Assembly: GCF_020184175.1 (NCBI RefSeq)
Contig: NC_065531.1
Location: 17,939,213-18,003,212 of the forward strand
Direction: 5' to 3'
Length of the DNA: 64,000 nt
Source: Aphis gossypii
Taxonomy: Eukaryota; Arthropoda; Insecta; Hemiptera; Aphididae
A program made the translations under genes and the position numbers. The notes beneath the pieces were generated by a model. The model made no database searches. It was not told the DNA's origin and worked only from the letters and a program-made list of their open reading frames with translations. This document shows, one piece after another, positions 36,570-47,640 of the stretch (position 1 is its first letter; every line of letters begins with the position of its first letter).

Positions 36570-38929
36570 AAATGCATTGATTAAAATTCCTGTAAGCGCG
36601 CGTCCTTTGATGTGCATTCCTTCGTATCGGCAGCAGCGGTAACGGCCCGCGAAAGGCTTATTTATCATTTGGAAAGTATTTAAAAACTTTGAACTCAAAG
36701 GTACCTACAGCTTTTTTAGGCTTGTCACCCGTGTTTTTGTGTCTGGATTTTTATATATCACCAAAGCTATATGCACGCGCGCACCACCCGGCGAGGAGCA
36801 GCAGTGTTTTACCGCGTTTTTTCTTCCTGGCGGCAATAATTTAATTAAAAATATTTTCCACCATATTTTCGTTTTGTTAACGATTTTATTCAGTTCTTTT
36901 ATTATTATTATTATTATTGTTATTATTATTTTAATTTTTTTTTTTTTAATTACCGAGCATATTTTTAATTTAATATAAACATCAAAGATGGATATGAATG
37001 GACGTATTAAAATGCAGTGCACGCGTTCAGAAGAGTGTATATGTGCGTGTATAGGTACACTGGTGCGTATATTTGTGTGTGTGTGTTTTTCTCCTTTTCT
37101 ATATATTATAGTATTATATCGTTGACCGACTACTATTAGCAAACGTGCCCGCAGCTACTCAGCTACGACAGCTGCCGCAAACAATTAGTCGGAGATACTG
37201 TCCGAATGAATGTAACTGCTCGCTAAATAATATAATGTTACACAAGATTATGTTTAAACAAAAATGTTTAAAAGACCTTTGTATTGTAAATTGGGCTGAG
37301 AATAATTGGTTTGTGTTTCGTTGCACTCCTGTTTAATAATATACCCACTACACTGCTCTAGGACGTTGTGTGCAACGTCCACTTTGAATATTGTATTGTA
37401 TAAAATATGTTCACATAATAACAGCCCAACTTGATTTATAACTCCGAAGAACACAAAAAATAACGATGAGTTCAATCGATCGATGCTACGTGAAAAAATA
37501 TAAAAACCTAGTGTTTTTTTCTTTAACCTATTGGAATTTTTTTATTTTCTATTATTTGACGAGACCAAACCATTTTTAGTATTCACATACTGAAAAAAAA
37601 TACTATTGTTTACTATTTTATTAGAACATCCTCTAATATATTATTTTATTATATTAGTATTTTTATACATATTTATTTATTTAAATAATAATGATAAAAA
37701 AATATATTTATTATGAAAAATAAATAATGGCTATCGAGGAAACAAAAAAAAAAAACTCGTTTGTTCCAATAATACGCCGACAACAATCTCGACAAAAGAC
37801 ATTTTAGTACCATTGTTTAATCAATTGACAGTAGATTCTTTAGATCTTTTCTTTTCATTCAATAGTTGAATGGTTACCCGAATTCACTATTTGAAGATCT
37901 CAACTTTCATTACTGCCCCTAAAAATTCAACCTGAAGGACCAGACAGGCTCTACCTCAAAATATGGTCAGTTTATTTTCTTCTTTTTTGTATGAAATTTG
38001 AGTAGACATTAATATATTTACGGACATTTTCAAACACTGTTATTAAATTATGCATTTTAATTTGAACAGCCATATTTATACGTATTCATGTTTTTAATTA
38101 TACTTTATTGTGTCTTGCTTTAACGTCTATAACATAGATTTTTATAATTTACCTATTTTAAATTTCAATATCTAGGGTCTATATAAAAATAACCTAAAAA
38201 TACGAATCTTAACTGCAATAATTTCCTTAAAAAAATACAATTTCACATGTTTTATTTTATTAATTCATAATTTTTTATTTCATTATAAAAATTTAAAAAC
38301 ATATAATGAATGTATCGGAAATGGTTTTAAGCATCAATCGTCAAAAATCTTCACTTTTGAAAGTGAATTACTCATTTGACCAAATCGTACCAAAATAAAT
38401 TATAATTTAATAACAATATTAAATTCCACATTTACTTAAGTACCGGACGCACTATAGTCATTAATCAGACTAAAAATAGTCGTTAAAAAAAGTAAACATA
38501 CCGAAACCATTTATTTAGAAAGATCGACAAATAATAAATGGTCATAACATATTGAGCTAACATTTTAAATTAGCACTAATTAGTAATTTAAATATTATAT
38601 TTTATCTGATAATCCATATTATACAATATAATATGCTTTTTCAGAGACTTGTAAAAAAATAATGCATTTTGTATTCAAATCCAAACCCTAATTTACATAA
38701 AATCCTAAACTAACATATCTTAACACTACCTAATTACTCGTCATAGTATTTTTTCAAAAAGATTTTCAACCCTAAAATTATGTTTAACTAAAGTACTGTG
38801 AAATCATCATCAGTTCGTCACTAGAAAATAGTTAATGAAGTATAGATGGCGACAAAATTAGGTAGGTAAGACATTATATTATAATTATTGTGAAAGATTA
38901 AGTATACTGATTAGTGATTAAGTTAGGTA
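36570..38929. other. Mixed then AT-rich block
   Basis: CpG-bearing to about 36850, then AT-rich. Contains (ATT)n at about 36898-36931 followed by a T run. The minus frame at 36705-37142 (145 codons) translates that repeat as an isoleucine/lysine run and is spurious. Sequence from 37480 to 38930 is AT-rich and CpG-poor with nothing recognised. Confidence 0.5.
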
Positions 38930-39600
38930 ATTGAAGTTTTAGAGGTATCTTCTCGGAATTTATTTTTCCGTGATTGGAAGCCTTTGGACACACCGAACTG
39001 CGTCCATCAATCGATTAAACTAATTCAAAGCAACACAACAAATATGCTAAAATATGCGTATAGGTGCATGAGGGTGAAGACAAACAAGGATCATTTGGAT
39101 TACGGTATAGGAAATACGAAACCAGACAAGATAGAAACCAACTGCTAAACTAGATAGGTATTGAAAAGTTTATTTTACGAGCGTCAAGCAGATGCACATA
39201 TTACCGTCTCACCACGTATTAAGGTAATTAATATTACGAGATGATGGGTCACAGAGGAACACTTTATAGTTGAAAAAAATACGGTAGTTGATATTTAAAA
39301 TGGCTAAAAATGTTAAAATAAACCAATGATGGAATAAAACAGAATCGATACTCGATCATAAAAATTTTAAACGCTCACTGCAGTACAACGGCCACAATTC
39401 ACAATAAGTTATGCAGATAAACTATATAGAACTGTATGGTAAAGAATTCATACTCTACGTGTGGTGAAGAGACAATAGTAGATACAATATGAGCTTTTAT
39501 AGAAGTATCGCTTATTATACAAATTAAAAATAAAAGTTTGAAACCCTTTGAACTGGTGGATAATATTAAGTTTTAAGAATTTGAATAGCTCCATATACTA
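38930..39600 (+). mobile_element. Possible decayed non-LTR retrotransposon (LINE) fragment
   Basis: In one plus frame 39448-39489 reads SYSTCGEETIVDTI, close to the C-x-C-G-E-E-E-T-V-D-H-I signature found at the end of the reverse transcriptase/RNase H polyprotein of Jockey- and I-like LINEs. Just upstream, in another frame, 39374-39436 reads LTAVQRPQF and then YADKLYRT, resembling the L-T-G-H-x-x-F-x-x-Y-L-x-R block that precedes that signature. One frameshift and stops separate the parts, so it is dead. The 5' extent is uncertain; I could not recognise the reverse transcriptase core upstream. Motif resemblance over so few residues can be accidental. Confidence 0.3.
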
Positions 39601-40950
39601 TGTACACGCTGTATCGTTTTTAATAACAATAATAACTTTTCAAAACGATATAAGTCATCGCGTTCAAAAAATTATTCCCTATTCCCATGGAAGTTCGGTT
39701 ATATTATAGAGTTTTCAAACTTAGGGTTATTAAATAAATCATTTATGGTTTTAGTATTGTTGTTGTAACTTAATTAGCTCTATATTATACATAGCTTTTA
39801 GAATAAATGAATAATAGCAATTTATCAATTTTTTGAAAATAAAGTTTCATTTAGGTGAGAATATTATTATTAAACAGGGTGGACTTGTTGAATATGTTAT
39901 AAGAAATAATATGATTTACCTTGTATTAAAAATGTATATAAGTCTACGATTTGATTAATCAATATTTTGAATGGGGATATTTTATAATTTGTTATCATTA
40001 AGTTTCTTGTATAATTATAAATACTGGTAAGCACAATAAAAAATGTCAAATCAGAACATAATTTAGTTTTTAATAGCATAAATTAAAATAATTAAACTAT
40101 AAAACAGAAATCTGAATGTTTGTTTTAATAATTTACAAAGCATAAAACAATTAATAAACTTATCACAAACTACGAGCTACGGGCTCAGTTTGTTGCAAAT
40201 TTATGTATTATAATAAATATAATAATCGATTAAAAATACTTTACAAAGTTCTTTATGATTTAACGTTTTTAATTGAAATAAGTTGAATCTGCTGGTATTT
40301 TATGGAATTCAAAAACGAAAAATAAAACAAAAAATCAAAATATTATTTTCAAAATGTAACTGAAAGCATTATATTATATTTAAAACAAGCGTTTTCGTTA
40401 TAATAATATATATATATATATATTATACAAGTTACAAACTTGTTTGATGTCCATAATGGTTTATTGTTGAATTAATTAAATTTTAATCGACTGTAGAAAT
40501 TTAACTATATCAATACTTAAAAGACACACATAAAAGTATTTACCGTTTGGTCCATCTGTTATCCCAAACATAATTTGAATTTATTACCAAAATAATAATT
40601 CCGAGTACATGTTCGACGCGGTTTATCTGCCGTTCCCGAAATAAATGCACGTATAATGTGTGTTTTATTGTTAAAGTTCAAACGAGCAAATAAAAAAATG
40701 AGTTTTTTATAATGGCACATTATTTTTTTGAATCAAATAAAATTACGGATCAGTGTTTGAAATACAAAACTAAAATAAACAATCGTTATAACCGTTCGTG
40801 TACAATATTTCTACAATACGTAACTGGTTACGAATATATATAATATATACGAAATAGTTAACTATATATACCTAACACGAGTATAGTATATATAATATGC
40901 GTGTACTGCAGTTGTAAACACGATTTTCATCGATAGCTTATAATATTATG
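39601..40950. other. AT-rich block
   Basis: CpG-poor AT-rich sequence with a (TA)n tract near 40406-40425. Nothing recognised. Confidence 0.6.
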
Positions 40951-41420
40951 CAGTTTGATCTTCGACATAACGATAATAATGTTGCTGAGACTTCCCGGAC
41001 CGCCGGATTTCGAGCTGATGATATTTAAGGCAATCGAATCGATCACTGCAGTTTCAGTCACTGCAGGCCGGATACCGAGTGCCCAGACGAAGACGTTTGC
41101 GGGGGCTCGGCGGACTTGGCGAAACAACGAAATCCCACTGCGCGCCATTGCAGACGGTCGCGCGAGAGAGAACTTATCGTCACCGCCGCGGAGGCGAACG
41201 GTCGCGGGCCCGGCGAATTTATCGTACGGTATCGGATTATCGACGGACGCACGCGATGTTTACGTAAAAAATCGGAAAAAAAAAGATCGGACCGGACCCA
41301 TAAATCATATCGTGAAAAAATCCCCGAAGAATGCGCCGAACACGATATTATTATTAATATTATAAATCGAACAGCAGTCTGTTGGCGCAGCTGGACGGCC
41401 GGCTAAACGCAATGTCCTGT
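40951..41420. other. CpG-rich block open in several frames
   Basis: About 450 bases with very high CpG density. Plus frames 40955-41365 (136 codons) and 41116-41406 (96 codons) and minus frames 40927-41148 and 41058-41252 are all open over the same bases. At most one of these could be coding, and simultaneous openness is best explained by stop-poor composition. No domain is recognised in any of them. A CpG island is the conservative call. Confidence 0.4.
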
Positions 41421-43157
41421 ACGGCGGGCCACTCCTAACACACACATATATATATATATAATACGAGGTTAAAAACGTATATTATTATAATATAATATTA
41501 CCGTGTGTGTAGTACGTGAAAATAGTGTACCCGTGTTGTTGTACGGCTATAGTATGTATAATGATAATATGTATTATATTATTATTATGCGTATATACGC
41601 CGCTCGATGTTTTTTTTTCGTCTTCGTAATGTTATTGTAATATACATTTTATTAATAGGTCCTATAATTTATGTTATTGCCGGATTTCGATTTTTTTCCT
41701 CCCCCGTTCCCCCCACCGAGCGCCCGTCCGACGGTTTTATTTTTTATTTTATTTTAATTGTCCGTCGCACGACACCTATTTATAATAATATTCCGGTATA
41801 TGCACGCGGGGCCTCCTCCCGAGACGGATCGATTAATATATAATATTATTTTTCTCTTTCGGTCGCGCACACACACACACATAATATTATCATCGTCGTC
41901 ATTCGTATACGTACGTAGGTAGGTAGGTAATATTATTATATGAAAAAACTGCTTTTTCGCTCATAAATTACGCTGACGTCTATTGACGGATAGACTCGGC
42001 GTTGTATATGTATATAAATATATAATACGATATAGACACGCGCATATATTAAAACATATATGATACGATATTACGTTTAAATATAGTGTTTTGTCGGCAA
42101 TCCCGTGATGGTCGCCGACTAGCCGATGTATATTATATATATATATATTGTAATACATAAGTAATCCTACCTACCTAACTGCTATTAAGACAGCTTGTGA
42201 GTTTTTCGTATACGGTGGCAGCTATACAGTATTTATATATATATAATAATATACGCGATCATGAAAAATCGATTCCTGCAATCAGTGTGTAATGGGTACC
42301 TACTTAAATAATATTATATATAGTTTATATTCCGACGCCGAAAGCAAGGATTTAAAGTCTTTTTTTAAAATAATTTTTCATTTTTAAAAATTTCTTAAAA
42401 ATTTTCGAACAGTAATTTTATTATAGGTGGTCCTATCCGATTCAATATCTCAGAAATGGCCGACACACGGCTTGTCTTGGATAATTTTTCGACTCGCGAG
42501 ATTTATCACTCTTTTACAAAATATGTGTAATGTGTATTCATCATATTTTGTTTTTGTAGTGTGTCCAAATCCTACATGGAGTTATTTAATTTTGTATGCT
42601 ACCCGCAGGATTATAATGAATTTACAGTGGCCTGTAAGTTCATTTGGGTTGGCCACCCGTGTGATAGCTAATAAATGAATGTTTAAAAATGTAATGTTTT
42701 AATTTTCTGAAAATGCTCCGATTTATACTAAGCATCCGTTTTTGTAATATAAGAATAAGTAATGTTTAAAACATGGGAAACTTACTAGGTAATATTAGGT
42801 TAAAAATGTTTAATTAAGAACAAAAAAATGATTAGCCGTTCTATTAAATAACCAAACATATTGAAAAATGTTTCCGCTATTCTATTGAACGTTCAAACGA
42901 GTTTAGTATATCAGAATAGTATATTTTTTTAATTTCGTTTCTTCAGATTATCAATTTTTGATTGGCATTTGATCAAAAAATGTCTTATAACAACACTTTG
43001 TGATGATGTGTGTTTGCTCGACACGGATATCGTATTAATAGTGTAGTTATACCATAATATAGACCAATAGAAGGAACAATGCAGTACTGAATACAAAAAA
43101 TAAAATAAAATAAAATCGCCTACGCATTTCAACTCGGTGACCCCGGAAATAGAAAAT
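41421..43157. other. Repeat-bearing spacer
   Basis: Contains (TA)n near 41446-41461, (CA)n near 41868-41880, (TAGG)n at about 41915-41928 and a T run near 41611. The frame at 42427-42678 (83 codons) starts at GTG and shows no domain. Sequence from 42680 to 43130 is AT-rich. Confidence 0.5.
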
Positions 43158-43470
43158 ATGGTTCGAAAAATCGCGAGTCACGAAGAGGCGAACCCGTCAG
43201 ATCCAGCTACCGTTATTGGTATTGGATTTAGGTATACAATGGGTACAAAATAGTACTATGAACTACCACTACGGGACTGACGACTACGCGTTGCTACCGG
43301 ATCGGCGGCGACGGAAAATTACACGGTATAAACGCAAACCGGTCGAAACAATTACCGTGGCGGAGTCGTGTTATTATTCGGTGACTTTTTGGACGTGGTT
43401 TTATTCCTCTCTTCTCCCGCACCTTCGATTTTTAATGTTCGCAGCTCATCCATCGCCGTCATCGGCTTAA
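43158..43470 (+). other. Two short consecutive open frames (unrecognised)
   Basis: ATG at 43158 opens 31 codons (starting MVRKIASHEEANPSDPATV) to TAG 43251-43253. A second ATG at 43258 in another frame opens 70 codons to 43470, starting MNYHYGTDDYALLPDRRRRK. The gap is four bases. Both have mixed, hydrophilic starts, unlike the Phe/Ile/Tyr-rich chance frames nearby. They could be a frameshifted remnant of one reading frame or chance. No family recognised. Confidence 0.13.
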
Positions 43471-43639
43471 CAGTGTTTCGCGATGTTACCTCTTCGACGT
43501 TTAGTTAATGGCGCGGGGCAGAGGACATGGTGTGCAGTAAACGATTATAATACAAGGGGAATCTATTAGGAAAATTTGAAATTTAAAATACCTCACCGTC
43601 AAAAAAATAAGAAAAAAGTTTTTTTAGAAAACAAAAAAT

Positions 43640-43860
43640 TATTTATATGCTATCAATAGAATCCATGTGTGAAAAATCTCTTGGATTGAAATCAGTAGCC
43701 GCAATAAATGGTGGTCAATTCACACGTATCTATTGTATATATTCTTCTAGCGCGGTGACATCTATAATTTTGGCCCCTGCAAGATCACCTACAGACTTAA
43801 CGGCGTGTGATTTTTCTGTCACAAAAACAGAGTGTATCTCACTCACCCGACAAGGATATT
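43640..43860 (-). pseudogene. Possible decayed coding fragment (unrecognised)
   Basis: The minus-strand frame beginning at 43858 reads through protein-like sequence, including SVFVTEKSHAVKSVGDLAGA then KIIDVTALEEY, with TAG at about 43733 and TGA at about 43718. It continues with PPFIAATDFNPRDFSHMDSI to a TAA near 43640. The plus strand of the same bases is uninterrupted for 71 codons (43647-43862), so the real strand is ambiguous. Composition differs from the neighbouring AT-rich DNA. It may be a remnant of a gene or mobile-element protein. I cannot name a family. Confidence 0.22.
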
Positions 43861-44279
43861 AACTAAAATCTACACTCAAGAAAATCGACGTCTTACGGAC
43901 ATTAATTTTAATACGTGAAATGTTTAATCTTTGGACTATCGATGTAGTTAAGTTACTGTTGACCATAATATAAAATTGTGTAAATACATTTTTCTTCTTC
44001 TTTGAGAGAACCTAACCGCTTATTTGTATAAGAGACTATCGATCGATTGGTACGTGTTGTATACACGGACACGGCCGAAACAAAAGTCAAATTCGGATGC
44101 TGTGGGCGGTAAATGATACAGTAGTACGCGATTTCAGGCATCGAGCAAGGTGGTAAGTATTTTGTGGACATCGACCGAGCGAATTATGAAATCGTATAAT
44201 GTTATGATAATAAACGCACGACTCTATACTGTAGCAGTTTGACGAACAGTGATGCGCACGCGTACCTGTAATACAGTAT
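43861..44279. other. Spacer
   Basis: Mixed composition. Nothing recognised; the 72-codon minus frame at 43953-44171 has no domain. Confidence 0.5.
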
Positions 44280-44560
44280 CATAGTAGGTACGTTGCACAT
44301 ACGAAACAGGTACCCCGGGACATTCTGCACGTGGGCGACCGGCGGGCGTCTATAAATTTGATTTAAAATTTCAAGTTCGACGTCACGCGCCTGCGTTTCG
44401 AAAATTATATTAATAAAACCGCACCGCGGCTGACCAGTCCGTCGCCAGCGGGCGGGGCGAACAGAAATTTACGACCCGCTGCGCGTGCCAACTTACACGG
44501 TAGCGGACCGGTTCCACGGCGCGGGGCACGCACACTAAATTCTCCGTGCGCACATTATAT
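44280..44560. other. CpG-rich block
   Basis: Dense CpG with GCGGGCGGGGCG near 44449-44460 and CGGCGCGGGGCACGC near 44517-44531. No coding call. Resembles a short CpG island. Confidence 0.4.
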
Positions 44561-46900
44561 TATATATTATTATCATACGGTGTACACAATATTATTATTA
44601 TTATTGTATTTTATATATCACGCCGTATAGTACACCTATATAATAATATAACCCACCTGTCGTACGTCGTCCGAACGGAAAAAAAAAAAACTAGTAGGTA
44701 ATAATGCGATGATGATCGTAATGTGCGGCCATGAATGCGCTCGCATCGGACAAAATATTATTGTATTAATGCGTTATTTATGTATTATTATTATTAATAT
44801 CGACCGGGGAAAAAAAAATTCGTTATAAATGTTATGAGCGATTCGACGTGTGTATATAATATAAATTTTTATTTATCGTGTTCCGGAGACTTTAGCTTCC
44901 ACATATATAATTGCATTAACGCACGAAAGGTTCTCCGGCTTATAATATATACCGTTTACAGTGCAGCTTACTCATATTGTCCGTTGTATCGCGAAGAACG
45001 ATTTATTCTTTTTCGCATAGGCACTCTTCGTTTTGGCGCGAGACTTAAATCGTACATAGGTATGATATCTAATGCTTTTTTGACAACCCTCTCGGCGTTG
45101 GCGGTCCGAGACGATTTTAAGGCAAGTATCTGCGGCGTTTGATAACAGTATATAAGTCGTACAATATTGTACGCTGCAATTGCCGAGTTCGGACCGCATA
45201 CATTGATAATAATTATTATTACGTGTAGATATGTATAGTGACTCACAGACTCGAAATCGAATTCGTCCATACGTGTGTAATGTACACACTAAGTATAGAT
45301 ACTTGCAGATTGCATAAAAAATTCTCCGTCTCGGCTTTATAATGATATTGTTACTGTGTTGGGAAACCGCGACGGATAATATAATACTGTTGTACCTGCA
45401 GGTACCTATATCATACGAGGTATTTACCTATTAAATTGTACAAAGCTGCCGCTGTTGGAATTCAGCCGTCACTCGCCGCGAACAGATCATCTATGTATAA
45501 TAATATAATGTACATATTATACACGTGGCGTTTCGGTCTTTGAGTGTCTTTGTGCACAAGTATGTAATAGCTAAAACAACAGTCAAAACAATGTACAGTG
45601 ATGATATTATATAGTTAAACGCGCTCGCGGTATGTAACTTGTATAAAGTATTACAACTCCACGCAGTAAAATAATAATAATAATATATCGATGTATATAT
45701 TATTGTATATTACGTGTTCACATTAATTGCACCGGAAAACGAAATCATTTTGTCTCGAAGTTTCTGAAGCCAAACGTAAATTATTTTATTCAAATTTCAT
45801 CTATGTATATATTATTATGATTATTATACGCCGCAGAGTAAAATTATTTCTCGTTTTATTACCATTTTTCTTTTTCTGTTCGTTAAGGATAACAGGAACC
45901 GCGGTTGATGAGCTGCATAGACAATATATATTTTATAAGTACATGTTCCTATATATAAGAAAAACGAAGTCCACCTGTGTTCAACTGGCCAATAAGAAAA
46001 TCATTACTCGCGATGACGTAGGCGGTTTAATTTAAATGTTTTATTTATAGAATAATTATAACGCGCGTTGCATCTGTTTAATAATTGTGTTCTGCAATGA
46101 ACAACTACATAGTATATGATAATAAGTACTGTAATAAACACTTATTATTATTTTATGATAATGTTTCATAATAATTACTGATTATTTTTTACCGAATTTG
46201 AAGTCGATTGTTAATACACCAACGCATATAAAGCACCTCTATATTTGTACCCACACTCCTTACGCAGTAAATAAAAAAAATAAAAAAAACCATTATGTGA
46301 CTTAACGTCATATTCTATTAGAATATAACGTACATAATATGTACATAGCAGTAATAATATATATACGTCGCGTTGTCCTTATTGTACCTACGTATATAGT
46401 GTTTATTTCAGAAAGTGACTTGAGAAAAGGATTATACGAGTTATCCATCGAGGCATTGTCTAATCTTTATAGTTTTTAAATCCGTTCACATTCGAAAACA
46501 ATATATTATTGGCGCATACGCGTCGACAATAAGAGTGTACTGACAACTCGGAAGATAAAATTGTCAAGACCATCGGCAGTAGTGTTTGAATTCTCTGCTG
46601 TCCCCACCGGACGCCATGTCGTATGTGATAGTTATTACTTTTGAAATAAAGTAATATTAGGTATACCACTGCCACAATGTTTGGAAGCTATTGCTGTGGT
46701 TCGTACACAATCGATTCGAATTCGAATCGTTTCATTGTTTATGGTCCGCGGAGAGTTCAACGGATACGGCGGGAAACATTCGAAAAACGACATTATACCA
46801 TGTTACATACTGCTATCGTTCGATAAAGTCGTACAAACCATCGCGATGCGTTTTTCCAGGACACGTTACCCCGAATTACGCTCGTGCTATCCAAGCCAAA
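44561..46900. other. Mixed spacer
   Basis: Contains (ATT)n near 44590-44604, A runs at 44680-44690 and 44811-44818, and the 16-base palindrome CGTACAATATTGTACG at 45158-45173. Frames near 44834-45289 overlap on both strands. The frame at 45727-46035 (102 codons) starts at TTG, includes a hydrophobic stretch, and has no domain. No gene assigned. Confidence 0.5.
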
Positions 46901-47640
46901 ATTACTCACTCAAACGTAGTAGTTATACGGCCGTGTAACCGCGCCTCCCGAACGGTATATGTAACTCATCGTGGTATATACCGCGGCTAATAAGTCACGA
47001 TTTCCGGGCCGTGTCGATAATGACGATTCAATAAACCGCGCTGTGTACTTTTTTTTATGTGTTTGTGTGTGTGTCGGCATGTGTGGGCCTCTCGTAATAT
47101 ACAATATACATGTGATGTGATATTATTCTTCTCGCAGGGTGGCCGCATCGCACAAACGTGTAATGACCGGCTATTATAGGAGGCGCGCGGGTTTTGATTA
47201 GTAGGCGGCGCCCCTTTCGGGCGAAGAAACGCGTACAGACAGACAGACGGACGGACGTGTGTGTGTGTGTGTGTGTGAGTTCGGTATAATGATATTATAG
47301 TGTTGTACATTGTATACGACATACGCACGAGACGAACCAAAACAGACGAAATTGTGTCATTCGAGTTCGATTTCGTTTCCTCAAAGATATCTTATTATTA
47401 TAATACTATTATTGTTGTTATTATCGTCATCGTGCGATGCTGGTCTCTCCGTCTGGCGTTTAATTGTTTCGCGTCAGAAAAAAAAATAAATATGACGCGG
47501 GTGCGCCTCCCCCCATTGTGTTACGGTTTAGACACCCGGACGCGTGCACCGACTGAGACGCGTGCGTGTAACCGGAAATCAGAATTGTAGAGTCGCGCGT
47601 GAGGCCCCAACAATGGGTCCTTATATATATAATATACGCG
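46901..47640. other. CpG-bearing block with compound repeat
   Basis: Includes a strong acceptor-like TTATTCTTCTCGCAG ending at about 47139, whose downstream frames close within about 14 codons in the phase I checked. A compound (ACAG)n-(GACG)n-(GT)n repeat lies at 47235-47277. The overlapping His/Thr frames on the minus strand are repeat translations. Confidence 0.45.
47235..47277. repeat. Compound ACAG / GACG / GT microsatellite
   Basis: Tetranucleotide ACAG units pass into GACG units and then about eleven GT dinucleotides, each differing from the last by one base step, which suggests origin by slippage and point change. Confidence 0.85.

Noticed and set aside
36705..37142. 145-codon minus-strand frame
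   Set aside because: Its centre is the translation of (ATT)n and T runs as Ile/Lys, so it is a repeat artefact.
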